NCBI GenBank assembly: GCA_036244855.1
Contig: BQKZ01006487.1
Span: forward strand, 15,741 to 29,643
Reading direction: 5' to 3'
DNA: 13,903 bases
Origin: Temnopleurus reevesii
Taxonomy: Eukaryota; Echinodermata; Echinoidea; Temnopleuroida; Temnopleuridae
The position numbers were made by a program, and so were the translations under genes. Positions 1 to 8,686 of the stretch are shown here, in pieces. Each line of letters opens with the position of its first letter. Position 1 is the first letter of the stretch. The notes beneath the pieces were generated by a model. The model ran no database searches. It had not been told where the DNA came from and saw only the letters and a list, made by a program, of their open reading frames with translations.

Positions 1-131
1 TCAATGCTCCTTTGTAATGCTATTGAATTCGGTACCGGCTTGTCATTGCTGTGACCGCACAGTTGAATACACGGTTTACGGACCTATTGTCTGCGTTCTA
101 GTTAACTTTTCGGAAATAGTTTATATCGTGT

Positions 132-345
132 TCCACTCTTTTTTCTCTAACTCTCTCTCTCTCTCCCTCTCTCTCTCTCTCTTTCTTTCTGCTTTCCTCT
201 CCCCTCTGACTCCCTCTCCCTCTTTCTCTTCCCCACTCTCTTACCATTCTTTATCTCCGTATTCCCCGCTCCATTCATCTTCATTTTTTCCTCTCGTAAG
301 CTATATTTCTACCCATCCGCCCCCATCTATTTTTTTTTTAAACTT
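132..345. repeat. CT microsatellite and polypyrimidine tract
   Basis: A pyrimidine-rich stretch is centred on a near-perfect (CT)n run at about 150-182. It continues as interrupted CT/TTC sequence and ends in a T run near 331-339. The open frame across it reads as Ser/Leu/Phe/Pro-rich peptide, which is simply the translation of CT repeats and not evidence for a gene. Such tracts are length-polymorphic and can adopt triplex structures in supercoiled DNA. Confidence 0.9.
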
Positions 346-802
346 TCTCCATCTCTATTATCACATTTATGGCAAGGAAAGTAGAGGATAGTACCAGTTG
401 CATTTAAGAAGTCGTCTATACACCCCCACAGCATTCAGAACATGAGGTTTGGACTGGCAACAAAATACTGCAGAAGCGGACTCCTTAATAAGATTACAAC
501 AAATCTCCTAGAGGATTACATTCGATAGTTGGCATTTTCCCATTTCACCTGGCTTTTTCGCTGTATAAACCGTTTCGGCTGCAAAGCAGATCTAAAAGAA
601 CGACGGTATTCCCAAAGACTTAGCCTAATTCCATTACGCAATTGTTGCCATTTTTCTACCCACACACGACTTATAGGCAAAACAAATATATTTTCTTATT
701 TGTTTGCCCTCCAATGCCCTTTTCTAATTAAAAAAAAAGGATTAGTGGGATTCTAAAAAAAAAATTTTACTTTTGCTTTTGAAACACATTCTATGTAAAA
801 AC
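346..802. other. No recognisable gene; AT-rich intergenic or intronic sequence
   Basis: No repeat family, RNA gene or convincing exon is seen here. The 75-codon frame at 529-756 has no ATG near its start, uses ordinary non-coding composition, and ends in A-rich sequence. Poly(A)/poly(T) runs lie at 728-737 and 756-766. Confidence 0.6.
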
Positions 803-1275
803 TTAAGGCCGACTCATGTGTTCTTAGTCTGCGTCGACCCAGCGTGTTTGAAAATTAAAAACTGTCCCCAATCGCACATTAGGGACCTTTAGCATAGAAT
901 ACGGTAGGGCTGATCACAACGTTAGCTCAAAGGTCCGTTCCAGAAGGGTGCACCAACACAACGCTACTTCTTGAATGAACCATGAAGCTAACGTTGTGAT
1001 TGGCACTCCCATCTTGTTAACAGTTCGCCTCAACCTTAGCGGCCCGCTAGATTATCCCGCGCTTGAAAAATAAGGTTGTGATTGGCCATACCGTCGTCAT
1101 GCTAAAGGTCCGTAGTATACGCTGATCAGACGGTGGACTGACGTTCGGCTTGCTCTCCAGGTGGAGGGTACGTCGTGTATGACCTGCGTCTTTTTGCGTC
1201 AAGGGAGCGTTTTTCTCTTTAAGAACGCTGGGCCGACGCACCCTAAAAACGCAAAGGTGTAAGTCAGCCTTTTAA
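803..1275. mobile_element. TTAA-flanked inverted-repeat element (MITE-like)
   Basis: The block is about 473 bp and more GC-rich than its surroundings. Its ends are imperfect inverted repeats. The left end reads TTAAGGCCGACTCATG. The right end, reverse-complemented, reads TTAAAAGGCTGACTTAC. Similarity continues inward: GTCTGCGTCGACCCAGCG on the left against GGTGCGTCGGCCCAGCG on the right, so the terminal repeats are about 45 bp with gaps. TTAA lies at both outer edges (803-806 and 1272-1275), matching the target duplication of piggyBac-type and Kolobok-type elements. Inside, a perfect 15-bp inverted repeat (913-927 and 986-1000) and a 12-bp direct repeat GTTGTGATTGGC (993-1004 and 1075-1086) add further structure. 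There is no transposase frame, so it would be non-autonomous. The 64-codon minus-strand frame inside it is not supported as a gene. Confidence 0.6.
913..1000. repeat. Internal 15-bp inverted repeat of the TTAA element
   Basis: ATCACAACGTTAGCT at 913-927 pairs perfectly with AGCTAACGTTGTGAT at 986-1000, around a 58-nt loop. Similarity extends imperfectly beyond the core: CAAAGGT on one side and the complement of ACCATGA on the other. The core of the right arm recurs as a direct repeat at 1075-1086. This is consistent with subterminal structure in a foldback-type element. Confidence 0.75.
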
Positions 1276-2221
1276 AAGGGAGTAAAAAAACCGTCGGACG
1301 TCTAAAAGTTACTTTTAAAATTGTATTAAACATGTTCATCTTTCATTGTAAAGTGATTTTTTTTAATATGAGTTGAGAGTTATAAAATGAAAAAAAAAAT
1401 CAGGTCGGCTCTCTTCAGAGGATCGGCCTGTGGAGGACAACCAAACAACTTTTTGCCTCACTATATATCTTTTCTGCTTCATAGTACGAGAAGTTGCTCG
1501 CCTTTCCCAGATTTGCAACCTATAAAATTGAAAGCAGATTACGTTATTGGCTTATGGCAGAAAGAGTTGTAATCTGCTTACAGCCCACATTCACTGTGTG
1601 TGTTTTGTAGTAAATTAAACACCTCTCTCTTGGGACTATGTGAAGAGTATTTTACCTTTTTTTATCCGATAAAAAAAAAATACATTTCATGGCAAATGGG
1701 GGCGAAGGTCAGGTGAAAAAAATAATCCATCTTATTCTTTTTGTTTATTTCAGAATGTAAAATTTCACAAGAGATCAAAAAAAAATGGGAGTATATTTTT
1801 TTATTTGAATTGTATAATTTCAATTACCACAAACATACACAATATTCATTTTGAACTTCAACAAAGAAAATCATTAATGACAAGTATAACAAACATTGTT
1901 TGTCAAAAATGCAGTCACATTAATTATTAGGAACCTATCAAAATATATAGTTTAAATAGGTTTTTCAGGAAGAACGGTTCAATAAGAATTACTAACGCAA
2001 TGAAGATAACTGAATTAAAAATGATATAGCAATTTCTTTATTTCTTATATAGTTTAATTCCCGAGACTGACATTTTTATTTACTATTGATTATCATGCTC
2101 GTGAGTATTGTCTATTACTTGTTATTCAAATTAAGAATCAATCATTTAGTATTAAGAATAAGAGCCCTAATATATTCACGTAAGGGTTTTCGTTGTAACG
2201 AATTCAAAACTGTCAATGCCA
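1276..2221. other. AT-rich sequence without a supported gene
   Basis: The stretch is strongly AT-rich with many A and T homopolymers. The 61-codon frame at 1387-1572 starts in a poly(A) run and shows no family resemblance. The only structure noted is an 11-bp hairpin at 1532-1579 and a weak 7-bp inverted repeat (AACCTAT/ATAGGTT) near 1934-1965. Confidence 0.55.
1532..1579. repeat. 11-bp hairpin
   Basis: AAGCAGATTAC at 1532-1542 is perfectly complementary to GTAATCTGCTT at 1569-1579, leaving a 26-nt loop. No known RNA family is recognised. It could be a chance inverted repeat in AT-rich DNA. Confidence 0.6.
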
Positions 2222-2352
2222 ACAAACCTCTGAAAAGCAACATTCTAGCATATTGTGAGGTAACACACTGCAGGGTTATCATGCGCAAACTGTGTAGTGC
2301 GCATGCTCCAACCTCTATATCCCAGCTACATTGTGACGTAACAGAGGTTTGT
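2222..2352. repeat. 11-bp inverted repeat pair
   Basis: ACAAACCTCTG at 2222-2232 is the perfect reverse complement of CAGAGGTTTGT at 2342-2352. Adjacent bases also partly match (GCCAACAAACC against GCCACAAACC in the reverse complement). The enclosed 109 bp contains the smaller CATGCGCA hairpin. This may be a remnant of a foldback element. Confidence 0.6.
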
Positions 2353-2553
2353 GGCGCGCGAATTATGTGCGCATGCTCTTTGCATCATGACAACGTTAAC
2401 TACGTGTAAGCATTAACAAGCGTGTAACGTTAAATACCAGTAAGTGCATTTGTTTTACTTTCTTTTCTATGACAGTTTCCAATGGATTTCTTGGATTTAT
2501 ATAATTAACTGGACTTTCTTTAAAAGAACACTTCTGTCGGGATAAAGGTAAGT
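2222..2553 (+). promoter_or_regulatory. Candidate promoter and non-coding first exon
   Basis: This is a locally CpG-containing patch in AT-rich DNA. It holds a CRE/ATF-like TGACGTAA (2334-2341) and two copies of GTGCGCATGCTC (2297-2308 and 2367-2378), each one intact TGCGCA half of the NRF1 palindrome plus a one-mismatch second half. A CATGCGCA/TGCGCATG hairpin lies at 2280-2305. About 170 bp after the second copy, AAAG|GTAAGT forms a near-ideal splice donor, with the exon ending at 2547 and the intron beginning at 2548. Taken together this could be a promoter followed by a 5' untranslated first exon on the plus strand. The alternative is a degraded mobile element, because 11-bp inverted repeats (2222-2232 and 2342-2352) flank the patch. 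No coding exon downstream confirms the promoter reading. Confidence 0.3.
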
Positions 2554-4296
2554 GTGAATTGTAACCATTATTAAACTAATGCTGCTTAATTTTCTTCACA
2601 TATTCACTGCTTGATAGATATCGATAGTGTTAAGTGTTCGATTGATCAACTTTTGCCAGTATTATTGTAGTCGTTGAATAATGGGATGTCAAAAATTGAC
2701 ATTATTCCTTAATTTTAATATGTATGCTTCCTAAAATGTGCAGCATTTCTTAAGATGTTTTGAATACACAAATTCATTTTGACCTATTATGGTGCTTCAT
2801 CTTTTAGCTTCAACTTGAACTAAATTCCATGTTAAACAATTCATTTTTTTAAACATTTTGTTACAGCTTTTAGCAATATTTTACCTTATATAGTTACCAT
2901 AGCAACAATCAGAGATAGCGCTGAAACACAAGACAAATTTCGACATAAAGACCTGCCTGAAGCTCCATGAACGCACACAACGTGACGGTCAATATTTTCA
3001 CTCAATTTGTTTACAAAATAAGGGCATGTTATTAATGCCCTCTTTAAACTTTGAAAATGGGTCGTTTCAATATAGATCTTAATATGATAGGGATCACTCA
3101 ACCTGATTTTGACTGAAGTACCTCTTAACCCTTATTCTAACTCTCATTTCACTTCTTGTCCTTCCATTAACCTCTCCTTTGGCATGCCGAGAATTTATCG
3201 TAATAGTGATTATGTCGCCTCGTACTCCAAATTTCACCAATCTCTTCGATTGAGCACTCAGAATTTTTCTGTTTTACCGACAACTCCTCCTCCTTTACGA
3301 CCCTTTCCCTACCTTATACACCACCATTTTCTATCTAGTGTGCATATAATCATATGTTTCATAAATATAACAAAACTTAATAATTCGATAAAATATGAAA
3401 TTCAAATATTTTAGAGTACATCAATGTTAAAAGACTACAATATCTTGTAAAAACATGCACGAAAAGAGCCATCTACACAAAATTGAGAGCAATGTCATGG
3501 AAATTCTTATCGTTATTGTCATTAATATTTATTCGGCAATATCATGGTATGTGCAATCACTGACGGTTCATTTAAATTTCTTAATTCAAAAGAACGTTTT
3601 CTTATTTGTTTCAAATTACAACGTGTACAGAATTAACAAATATATTTCATGCGAAATTTTCAAAATATTAATATTTAAGAAGACACAAATACTGTAACTT
3701 AATGACTTGTGCCGACCGGTGAACACAAGACATAAGAGAGTTGAAAGGAAACTTAATACAAAAAATACCATAGTTTTTTTCTTTCTTATTAAAATTATTT
3801 CTCTATACTCACATCTTAAAAATATAGCGTAGATTTTACCATTAAGTTCATCTTCGTGATTACCGTAATTTGCCTATCTCTAAAGAATTTGAGCAGCATG
3901 CTGTTCAGCAATAATTTATTCGTAAGAAAAAAAATTATTCGATTACATGAGAAAAATATCACGATCGGTTAAATAAAACTTAACAAAAATCTGTTTGGAC
4001 ATCAATATTTCTCAGTGCTAGCAGGTTTCAGCCCAATTATTTTAGATGATAATGTATAGGGATCAATAAATATTTCAATGATTCAGTTTGTAAACAAAAA
4101 TGAGTGTTCGTGATGTTTTGGCAAGTATATGCATTTTCAAAGATCATTACGATCTTGCGAAAGTCTATAAAAAAAACACGAAAATCTACTCGTGCGTGAG
4201 GTTCGCGGTATTTAGATATTGTGCCAGTTATAGTAATAATTTAAATAAACTTTATATTAACCTCTTTTGCATTGTATTTGGAGGAATAAGGGTTGA
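2554..4296. other. Long AT-rich stretch without a supported gene
   Basis: No exon with a recognisable domain was seen. The frames at 2886-3101 (minus), 3109-3414, 3455-3697 and 4100-4309 (plus) are 69-101 codons long, rich in Ile, Asn, Tyr and Ser as expected of AT-rich non-coding DNA, and match no family I know. The one notable site is an X-box-like motif at 2893-2906. Confidence 0.55.
2893..2906. promoter_or_regulatory. RFX X-box-like motif
   Basis: GTTACCATAGCAAC fits the X-box pattern bound by RFX transcription factors: two inverted half-sites, GTTACC and AGCAAC, separated by two bases. X-boxes regulate ciliary genes in many animals. No adjacent ciliary gene is visible in this window, so function is unproven. 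Confidence 0.4.
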
Positions 4297-4717
4297 GACT
4301 TCGTTGTGATATCTTATAATCCAAGCGCCGTTATTAGACCCCCGATGCGTGCTCATTTTATAGGTCAACCGTTTTCATATAAGATTTCTGACTTCTTGCC
4401 GAAGGGGTAAGACTTTACTAGAGTACGAGCAGGCGCCGTTTGCTTTTATTATTGTGATGTCTGCTATCTGAGCATTTATTTTGTCTGCGATCACGGTAAA
4501 TTCTTTCGAAAATATTGTTTATTAGAAAGTAATAGCTCTGTCATGTTGTAAGCCTACTAACCAATATTTCTTCAATTCTTCTTAGGAGATGTCCCCGTTC
4601 GTGAAATTACAACAAATGCACGATGAATTGGTGCTCGTTATCGTGCTAGATAAGTTATGTTGCACCGAAATTGTTGGATCTGTGGATGGTGGCCCTGTTA
4701 AATTGGTCTCGATATAA
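4297..4717 (+). other. Weak candidate exon pair with splice signals
   Basis: A frame is open from 4297 to 4407 and contains ATG at 4345, reading MRAHFIGQPF and on to FLPKG. It runs directly into GGG|GTAAGA, a good splice donor with the intron starting at 4407. A pyrimidine-rich acceptor ending TTCTTCTTAG lies at 4576-4585, giving a 179-bp putative intron. After it, ATG at 4589 opens a 42-codon frame to TAA at 4717, with less AT-biased codons than nearby frames. However, joining the two in the phase set by the first frame produces a stop after five codons, so the two frames do not form one continuous protein. No family is recognised. This could be a chance alignment of splice-like sites. Confidence 0.15.
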
Positions 4718-5351
4718 TGGCAGGGTAATATTGGAGGAAAATTGTGTAATACCTCATCTTGGTGTGCACTGGAGCTATGTTATGTTGTCGTTGTTGATGT
4801 TGTTTTGTTTTTTGTAATTCATGTTTTATTAATCCAAATATACACAACATATTTTAAGTGACATAGAAATAATCAAACATAATATAACACAGATAATAAC
4901 AATTTAAAAAACACACCAATTGGATCTTTTTTTTTTAATACTAACAAACAACAATTAATTATTTTTTTAAAGACATCAACGATTACATATTCCGCTTACT
5001 TGTTAAACATTTGCTTCACAATTGATTATATTCTACCATTTGTGAAATCAATCTCCATTTTTTGTTGTGGCATTCTAATTTGTTCAGTCTTTTGGCAATT
5101 AACTCTACACATGCTTTAAACTGCATAACATAATTAATAAAATGAAATAGAAATGATGCTGTTGTTCTTGCCCTTGCTCGTGTTCTTATTCTCGTTCTTG
5201 TACTCAATGGAAGGGGGTTTTTGAGCACCGGTTGAGTTTTCACCGCCTGTCTGTTAAAATGGTGGTCAGGAGTATATAACCTCAGTCATGTCAGTGTAAT
5301 ACATCTACCTGGAATTCTAACCGAAGGTTCAATCGAGGCACGAATTGTTTA
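4718..5351. other. AT-rich sequence, no supported gene
   Basis: A short GTT-rich run lies at about 4785-4820. A minus-strand AATAAA (TTTATT at 4825-4830) follows a 75-codon minus-strand frame (5016-5243). The Arg-Thr-Arg stretch in that frame comes from a CTTGTTCTC-like simple repeat at 5160-5205, and its remainder matches no family I recognise. I do not call it as a gene. Confidence 0.5.
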
Positions 5352-5421
5352 AATTGATAAAAAAAAAATGATGTATGAAACATTCTTAACGCAATTAAAG
5401 CAACTATCTTTTTTATCAATT
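5352..5421. repeat. 13-bp perfect inverted repeat
   Basis: AATTGATAAAAAA (5352-5364) is perfectly complementary to TTTTTTATCAATT (5409-5421), with a 44-nt spacer. The arms are A/T-rich, so the hairpin would be weak. It may be a small MITE or a chance feature. Confidence 0.65.
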
Positions 5422-5498
5422 CACTGAATATAATGTATGCAATAATTTGTCCAGTTTGCAGAGACCTACAATTTTGTATGCATAATTGAAGTATAACA

Positions 5499-5511
5499 GT
5501 AACCTAGCAAC
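5499..5511. promoter_or_regulatory. Second RFX X-box-like motif
   Basis: GTAACCTAGCAAC has the two X-box half-sites, GTAACC and AGCAAC, with a one-base spacer, within the 1-3 base range accepted for RFX sites. It sits about 65 bp upstream of the tandem array. No gene with a start nearby supports a promoter role. Confidence 0.3.
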
Positions 5512-5574
5512 AAAAGAAAATAACATTCTATAATGAAACATATTCAAATCATAGCCAAAATTTCAATACTTATT

Positions 5575-7337
5575 CTTCCTTTTTTTCTTGACCACTATGT
5601 ATATTTAAAGCTCGCATGAACGTACGACGCCAATTATTGCCTCGTGAATCTTCAATCGAATAATACATATATCTATCAAAGGGATCGAGATGCACAAAGA
5701 AAGCCGTCTGTATATCATACCGAAAATTAATGCTCAATGAATAAAGATAATGATGCAATAAAATAATTGATAGCAATTTTATTGGTTTCACTCTTTTTTT
5801 ACACACCATGTTGAAAATGAAGTCGTGTGAACTTATTACGTATAAGTAAAGTAGTCTGGCGAATCTTTAATCGGGTAATACGAAGATCTCACGAAAAAGA
5901 ATGCACAAAGTTAGCCGCCTCTATTTCATACTGAAATTGATATAAATATTCAATGAATGAAGATAATGGGACCACAGAAGAATTTATGTTGCTTTTATCG
6001 GTTGAACATTTTTTCTGAGCCACCGTGTAAAAATGAACTCGTGTGAACTTATGACGTCTGGTGAATCATTTTTCAATTAATACAATTATCTAAAGAAGAG
6101 AAATGCACAAAGAAAGTCGTCTACATATCAAACCGAAAATAATGATCAATGAATAAAGATAATGAGGCAATAGAGATATTAATGTCCCTGTTATTGGTTT
6201 CCCATTTTCTATCTATCATGTACACTACACAAAAAGTTAGCCGTTTGTATATCATACCGAAAATGATATAAATGTTCAATTGATGAAGATAATGGGGCTA
6301 TAGAAAAATTAATAGCGCTGTTATTGGTTTCACATTTTTTGACCCACCGTGTAAAATATGAACTCGCATGAACTAACGACGTCAATATTACTGTCCGGTG
6401 AATATTCGATCGAGTGAAACGATGATCTGGCAAAGAGGAATGCACAAAGAAAGACGTCTCTATATCATACCTACAAATTGTTGCTCAATGAATATAGATA
6501 ATAGGGCTATAGAATGATTGATATAATAGCGCTTTTATTAGTTTCACATTTTTTTGATCCACCATGTAAAAAATGAACTCGCGTGAACTTATGACGTCAA
6601 TGATACTGTCCGGTGAATCTTTAATGCTAGGGTAATATGATAAACCTAACGAAGATGAATTGACAAAGACAACCGTCTGTATATCATACCTAAAAATGAT
6701 TGCACAATGAATATAGATAATAGGGCTATAGAATGATTGATAGTTAGTTTCACATTTTTTTTTTATCCACCATGTAACAAATGAACTCGCGTGACGTCAA
6801 TGATACTGTCCGGTGAATCTTTAATCGTGTAAAATGATGACTTAATGAAGAGGAATGTACACAGTTAGACGTCTCTTTTTTCATACCGAGAATGATATTA
6901 ATGTTCAACGAATAAAAATAATGGGGCTATTGAAAAATTAATGTTGCTTTTATTGCTTGAGTATTTTTCTGACCCACCATGTAAAAAATGAACTCGTGTG
7001 AACTCATGACGTCAGTGGTACTGTCCGTTGAATCTTTAATCGACCAATAAACAGTGATCACGATGTAACGAAAAAGAATGCCACAAAGTTAGACGTCTCC
7101 TTTTTCATACCGAAAATGATATTACTGTTCAATTAATAGAATCAATATTTTTGATCCACCATGTAAAAAATGAACTCACGTGAACTTATGACGTCAATAA
7201 TACTGTCCGGTGAATCTTTAATCGAGCTTAATACGATAACTTAACGAAGACGAATGGACAAAGAGAACCGTCTCTATATCATACCGAAAATTATTACCCT
7301 TATGAATAAAGATAATGGGGCTCAAGAGGAATTAATC
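5575..7337. repeat. Satellite-like tandem array, ~200-220-bp monomer
   Basis: About eight to nine diverged direct copies lie here. One recurring block, related to AATGCACAAAGAAAGNCGTCT followed by ATATCATACCGAAAAT, occurs near 5690, 5902, 6104, 6225, 6441, 6661, 6853, 7078 and 7255. The spacing is therefore mostly 180-223 bp, with one shortened copy of about 120 bp at 6104-6225. Other conserved blocks in order are GAATAAAGATAATGGGGCTA, TTATTGGTTTCACATTTTTT, CCACCATGTAAAAAATGAAC, TGACGTCA, and GTCCGGTGAATCTTTAATCG. Short frames on the minus strand (5570-5809 and 6209-6445) are open only by chance and differ from copy to copy. The repeated AATAAA and the absence of a shared frame argue against coding. 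Confidence 0.9.
6592..6599. promoter_or_regulatory. CRE palindrome within satellite monomer
   Basis: TGACGTCA is the full CRE/CREB palindrome. Perfect copies lie at 6592, 6792, 7007 and 7189, all at the equivalent monomer position. Near variants occur at 5836 (TTACGTAT), 6052 (TGACGTCT) and 6377 (CGACGTCA). Binding is not shown; the motif is conserved by repeat descent. Confidence 0.5.
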
Positions 7338-7743
7338 GAGGTATTTTGAGTTCCATGTCGGTATATACGAAAGAAATATTAAATATAATTTGCCCTGTTT
7401 AGATGTTAGTTTCCCTTGAAGCCATGGATGTGAAATAGTGAGGGTGTATGTGTAAAGTTGTAGATCGAGGTAGATGGATACACTGTGAGTAGACGGGACA
7501 AAGACATTGGACAAATTGAACGGTTTCATTCAAGCCTTCAAATTAGCTTCATGGTGACAAAGGAAATTAGCTTTCCTCTCTTTTTACTGAACAGATGTGA
7601 CACCTGTTTGACATTTCTTCACAGAACGGGAGGGAAGGGAATTTATTTATCGTACATGAAGCTATGGTTAATCCTTCAATGGAAGTTGTTTACTTTATAC
7701 AAATCATTCATCCCTTTTGCTCAAAGTGAGATTAAGAGAAGCT
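7338..7743. other. Unique sequence between arrays, no supported gene
   Basis: Opposing frames at 7332-7529 (minus) and 7485-7880 (plus) are open. The longer plus frame continues straight through the boundary of the inverted-repeat element at 7747 and ends inside it. That indicates a chance frame rather than a gene. No domain is recognised. Confidence 0.5.
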
Positions 7744-7746
7744 TTA

Positions 7747-7922
7747 GGTGGTGTTGCTCAAAAGTTGCAATCGATCGCAAGTTGCAGTTGATCGGAACGT
7801 GCCAATCAAAACCATTGTTTAATGCGCGTCGTGTTAAATGCACATACCGTGCGCAAATGATAATGCGCGTTAGAATTTGAAAAGTTGCAGTTGATTTGCT
7901 GTTGATTTCGAACAACACCCCC
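7747..7922. mobile_element. PIF/Harbinger-like MITE, copy 1
   Basis: The element is 176 bp, flanked on both sides by TTA (7744-7746 and 7923-7925). That is the 3-bp target duplication typical of PIF/Harbinger elements. The left end reads GGTGGTGTTGCTCAAAAG. The right end, reverse-complemented, reads GGGGGTGTTGTTCGAAAT. It shares most of its sequence with copy 2 at 8467, including the GATCGGAAC, GCCAATCAAAA and ATACCGTGCGC blocks. No transposase frame is present. Confidence 0.75.
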
Positions 7923-7925
7923 TTA

Positions 7926-8460
7926 GTTTGAGAACTGTCCTTCAAGAATTCAGATTCGTTTGCTTTTCTTTTTTCTCAAATTTGAGTATATCATATTGAT
8001 TCATTTCATCGAAACACTTGGCTGTTTGCAAAGCTGGGACTGGGCTTTAATGAAGAGTGCAGCTCAATGGATCATTCGCTTTCAAGCTGCTCAATATCAT
8101 ATTCATTCCATGTCAGCCAAGCGTCTTCACTAGTCTCGGGGTGTGTTTTGCTATTTTTTAGGATGGTTTGTGTATGACTGAGCATCAATTTACAATATTG
8201 TTCAATCGATTAGTCGCTTTCAGACTCAATATAATTTGTTTGTTCATCGAATGCAACGAACTAAACATCAGTCAAGCTTTTTCCCTGCGTAATTCTGCGT
8301 GTATTTCACGAACCGCTGTCCACGTCCCAAATTACATCTATATTATGTGAATTGTTGCCGACATAGCGAATGAAGACAAAATACAGGATATTGTACAGTT
8401 TGAGACGAGTTTTTACCACGCAAAATGTGGTTAAATGTTCTAATTCGTCAGCCTTCGGCA
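7926..8460. other. Spacer between MITE copies, holds a duplicated segment
   Basis: No gene is supported. The 60-codon frame at 8168-8350 has no recognisable features. The stretch at 8033-8103 recurs at 8687-8757; the rest appears unique in the window. Confidence 0.5.
8033..8103 (+). repeat. Direct repeat, copy 1
   Basis: A segment of about 71 bp (GCTGGGACTGGGCTTTAATG through CTGCTCAATATCAT) matches 8687-8757 with scattered substitutions. In each case it lies downstream of a MITE copy, but at a different distance from it (about 110 bp here, about 45 bp there). Confidence 0.8.
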
Positions 8461-8466
8461 GCCTTA

Positions 8467-8641
8467 GGGGTGTTGCTCAAAAGTTGCAATTGCTCGCAAG
8501 TTGCAGTTGATCGGAACGCGCCAATCAAAAGCATTGTTTTATGCGCGTCTTGTTAAATGCGCATACCGTGCGCGAATAAAAATACGCATTACAAGTTGCA
8601 AAATTGCAGTTGATTTGCAGTTGATTTTGAGCAACACCCCA
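8467..8641. mobile_element. PIF/Harbinger-like MITE, copy 2
   Basis: The element is 175 bp, flanked by TTA at 8464-8466 and 8642-8644. Its left terminus GGGGTGTTGCTCAAAA is an exact inverted match of TTTTGAGCAACACCCC near the right end. Subterminal TTGCAGTTGA lies at 8501-8510 on the left and twice at 8604-8613 and 8615-8624 on the right, all in the same orientation. Such subterminal motifs are commonly transposase-binding sites in MITEs, though that is inference here. The 60-codon frame across it is a by-product. Confidence 0.8.
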
Positions 8642-8686
8642 TTAGTCTGCCACAATACGCAAATGTGTGAGAGCGCTTTTTGAAAG

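Noticed and set aside
26..37. GAATTCGGTACC, resembling a cloning polylinker
   Set aside because: Only two adjacent restriction-like sites are seen and no vector sequence surrounds them; a coincidence is more likely than vector contamination.
17..391. 124-codon open frame
   Set aside because: It is open because CT repeats lack stop codons; the peptide is Ser/Leu/Phe low complexity.
2086..2409. 107-codon frame over the promoter-like patch
   Set aside because: Its start is not an ATG, it matches no known family, and it spans inverted repeats and the GCGCATGC hairpin, so it is more likely non-coding.
5575..7337. CRISPR-like array
   Set aside because: The whole ~200-bp monomer is repeated with gradual divergence; there are no short identical repeats separated by unique spacers, and the context is eukaryotic.
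7485..7880. 131-codon plus-strand frame
   Set aside because: It crosses the TTA boundary of a MITE at 7747 without interruption and ends inside it; no domain is visible.
7721..7945. 74-codon minus-strand frame
   Set aside because: It is mostly the reverse strand of the MITE, and the second MITE copy does not preserve it.
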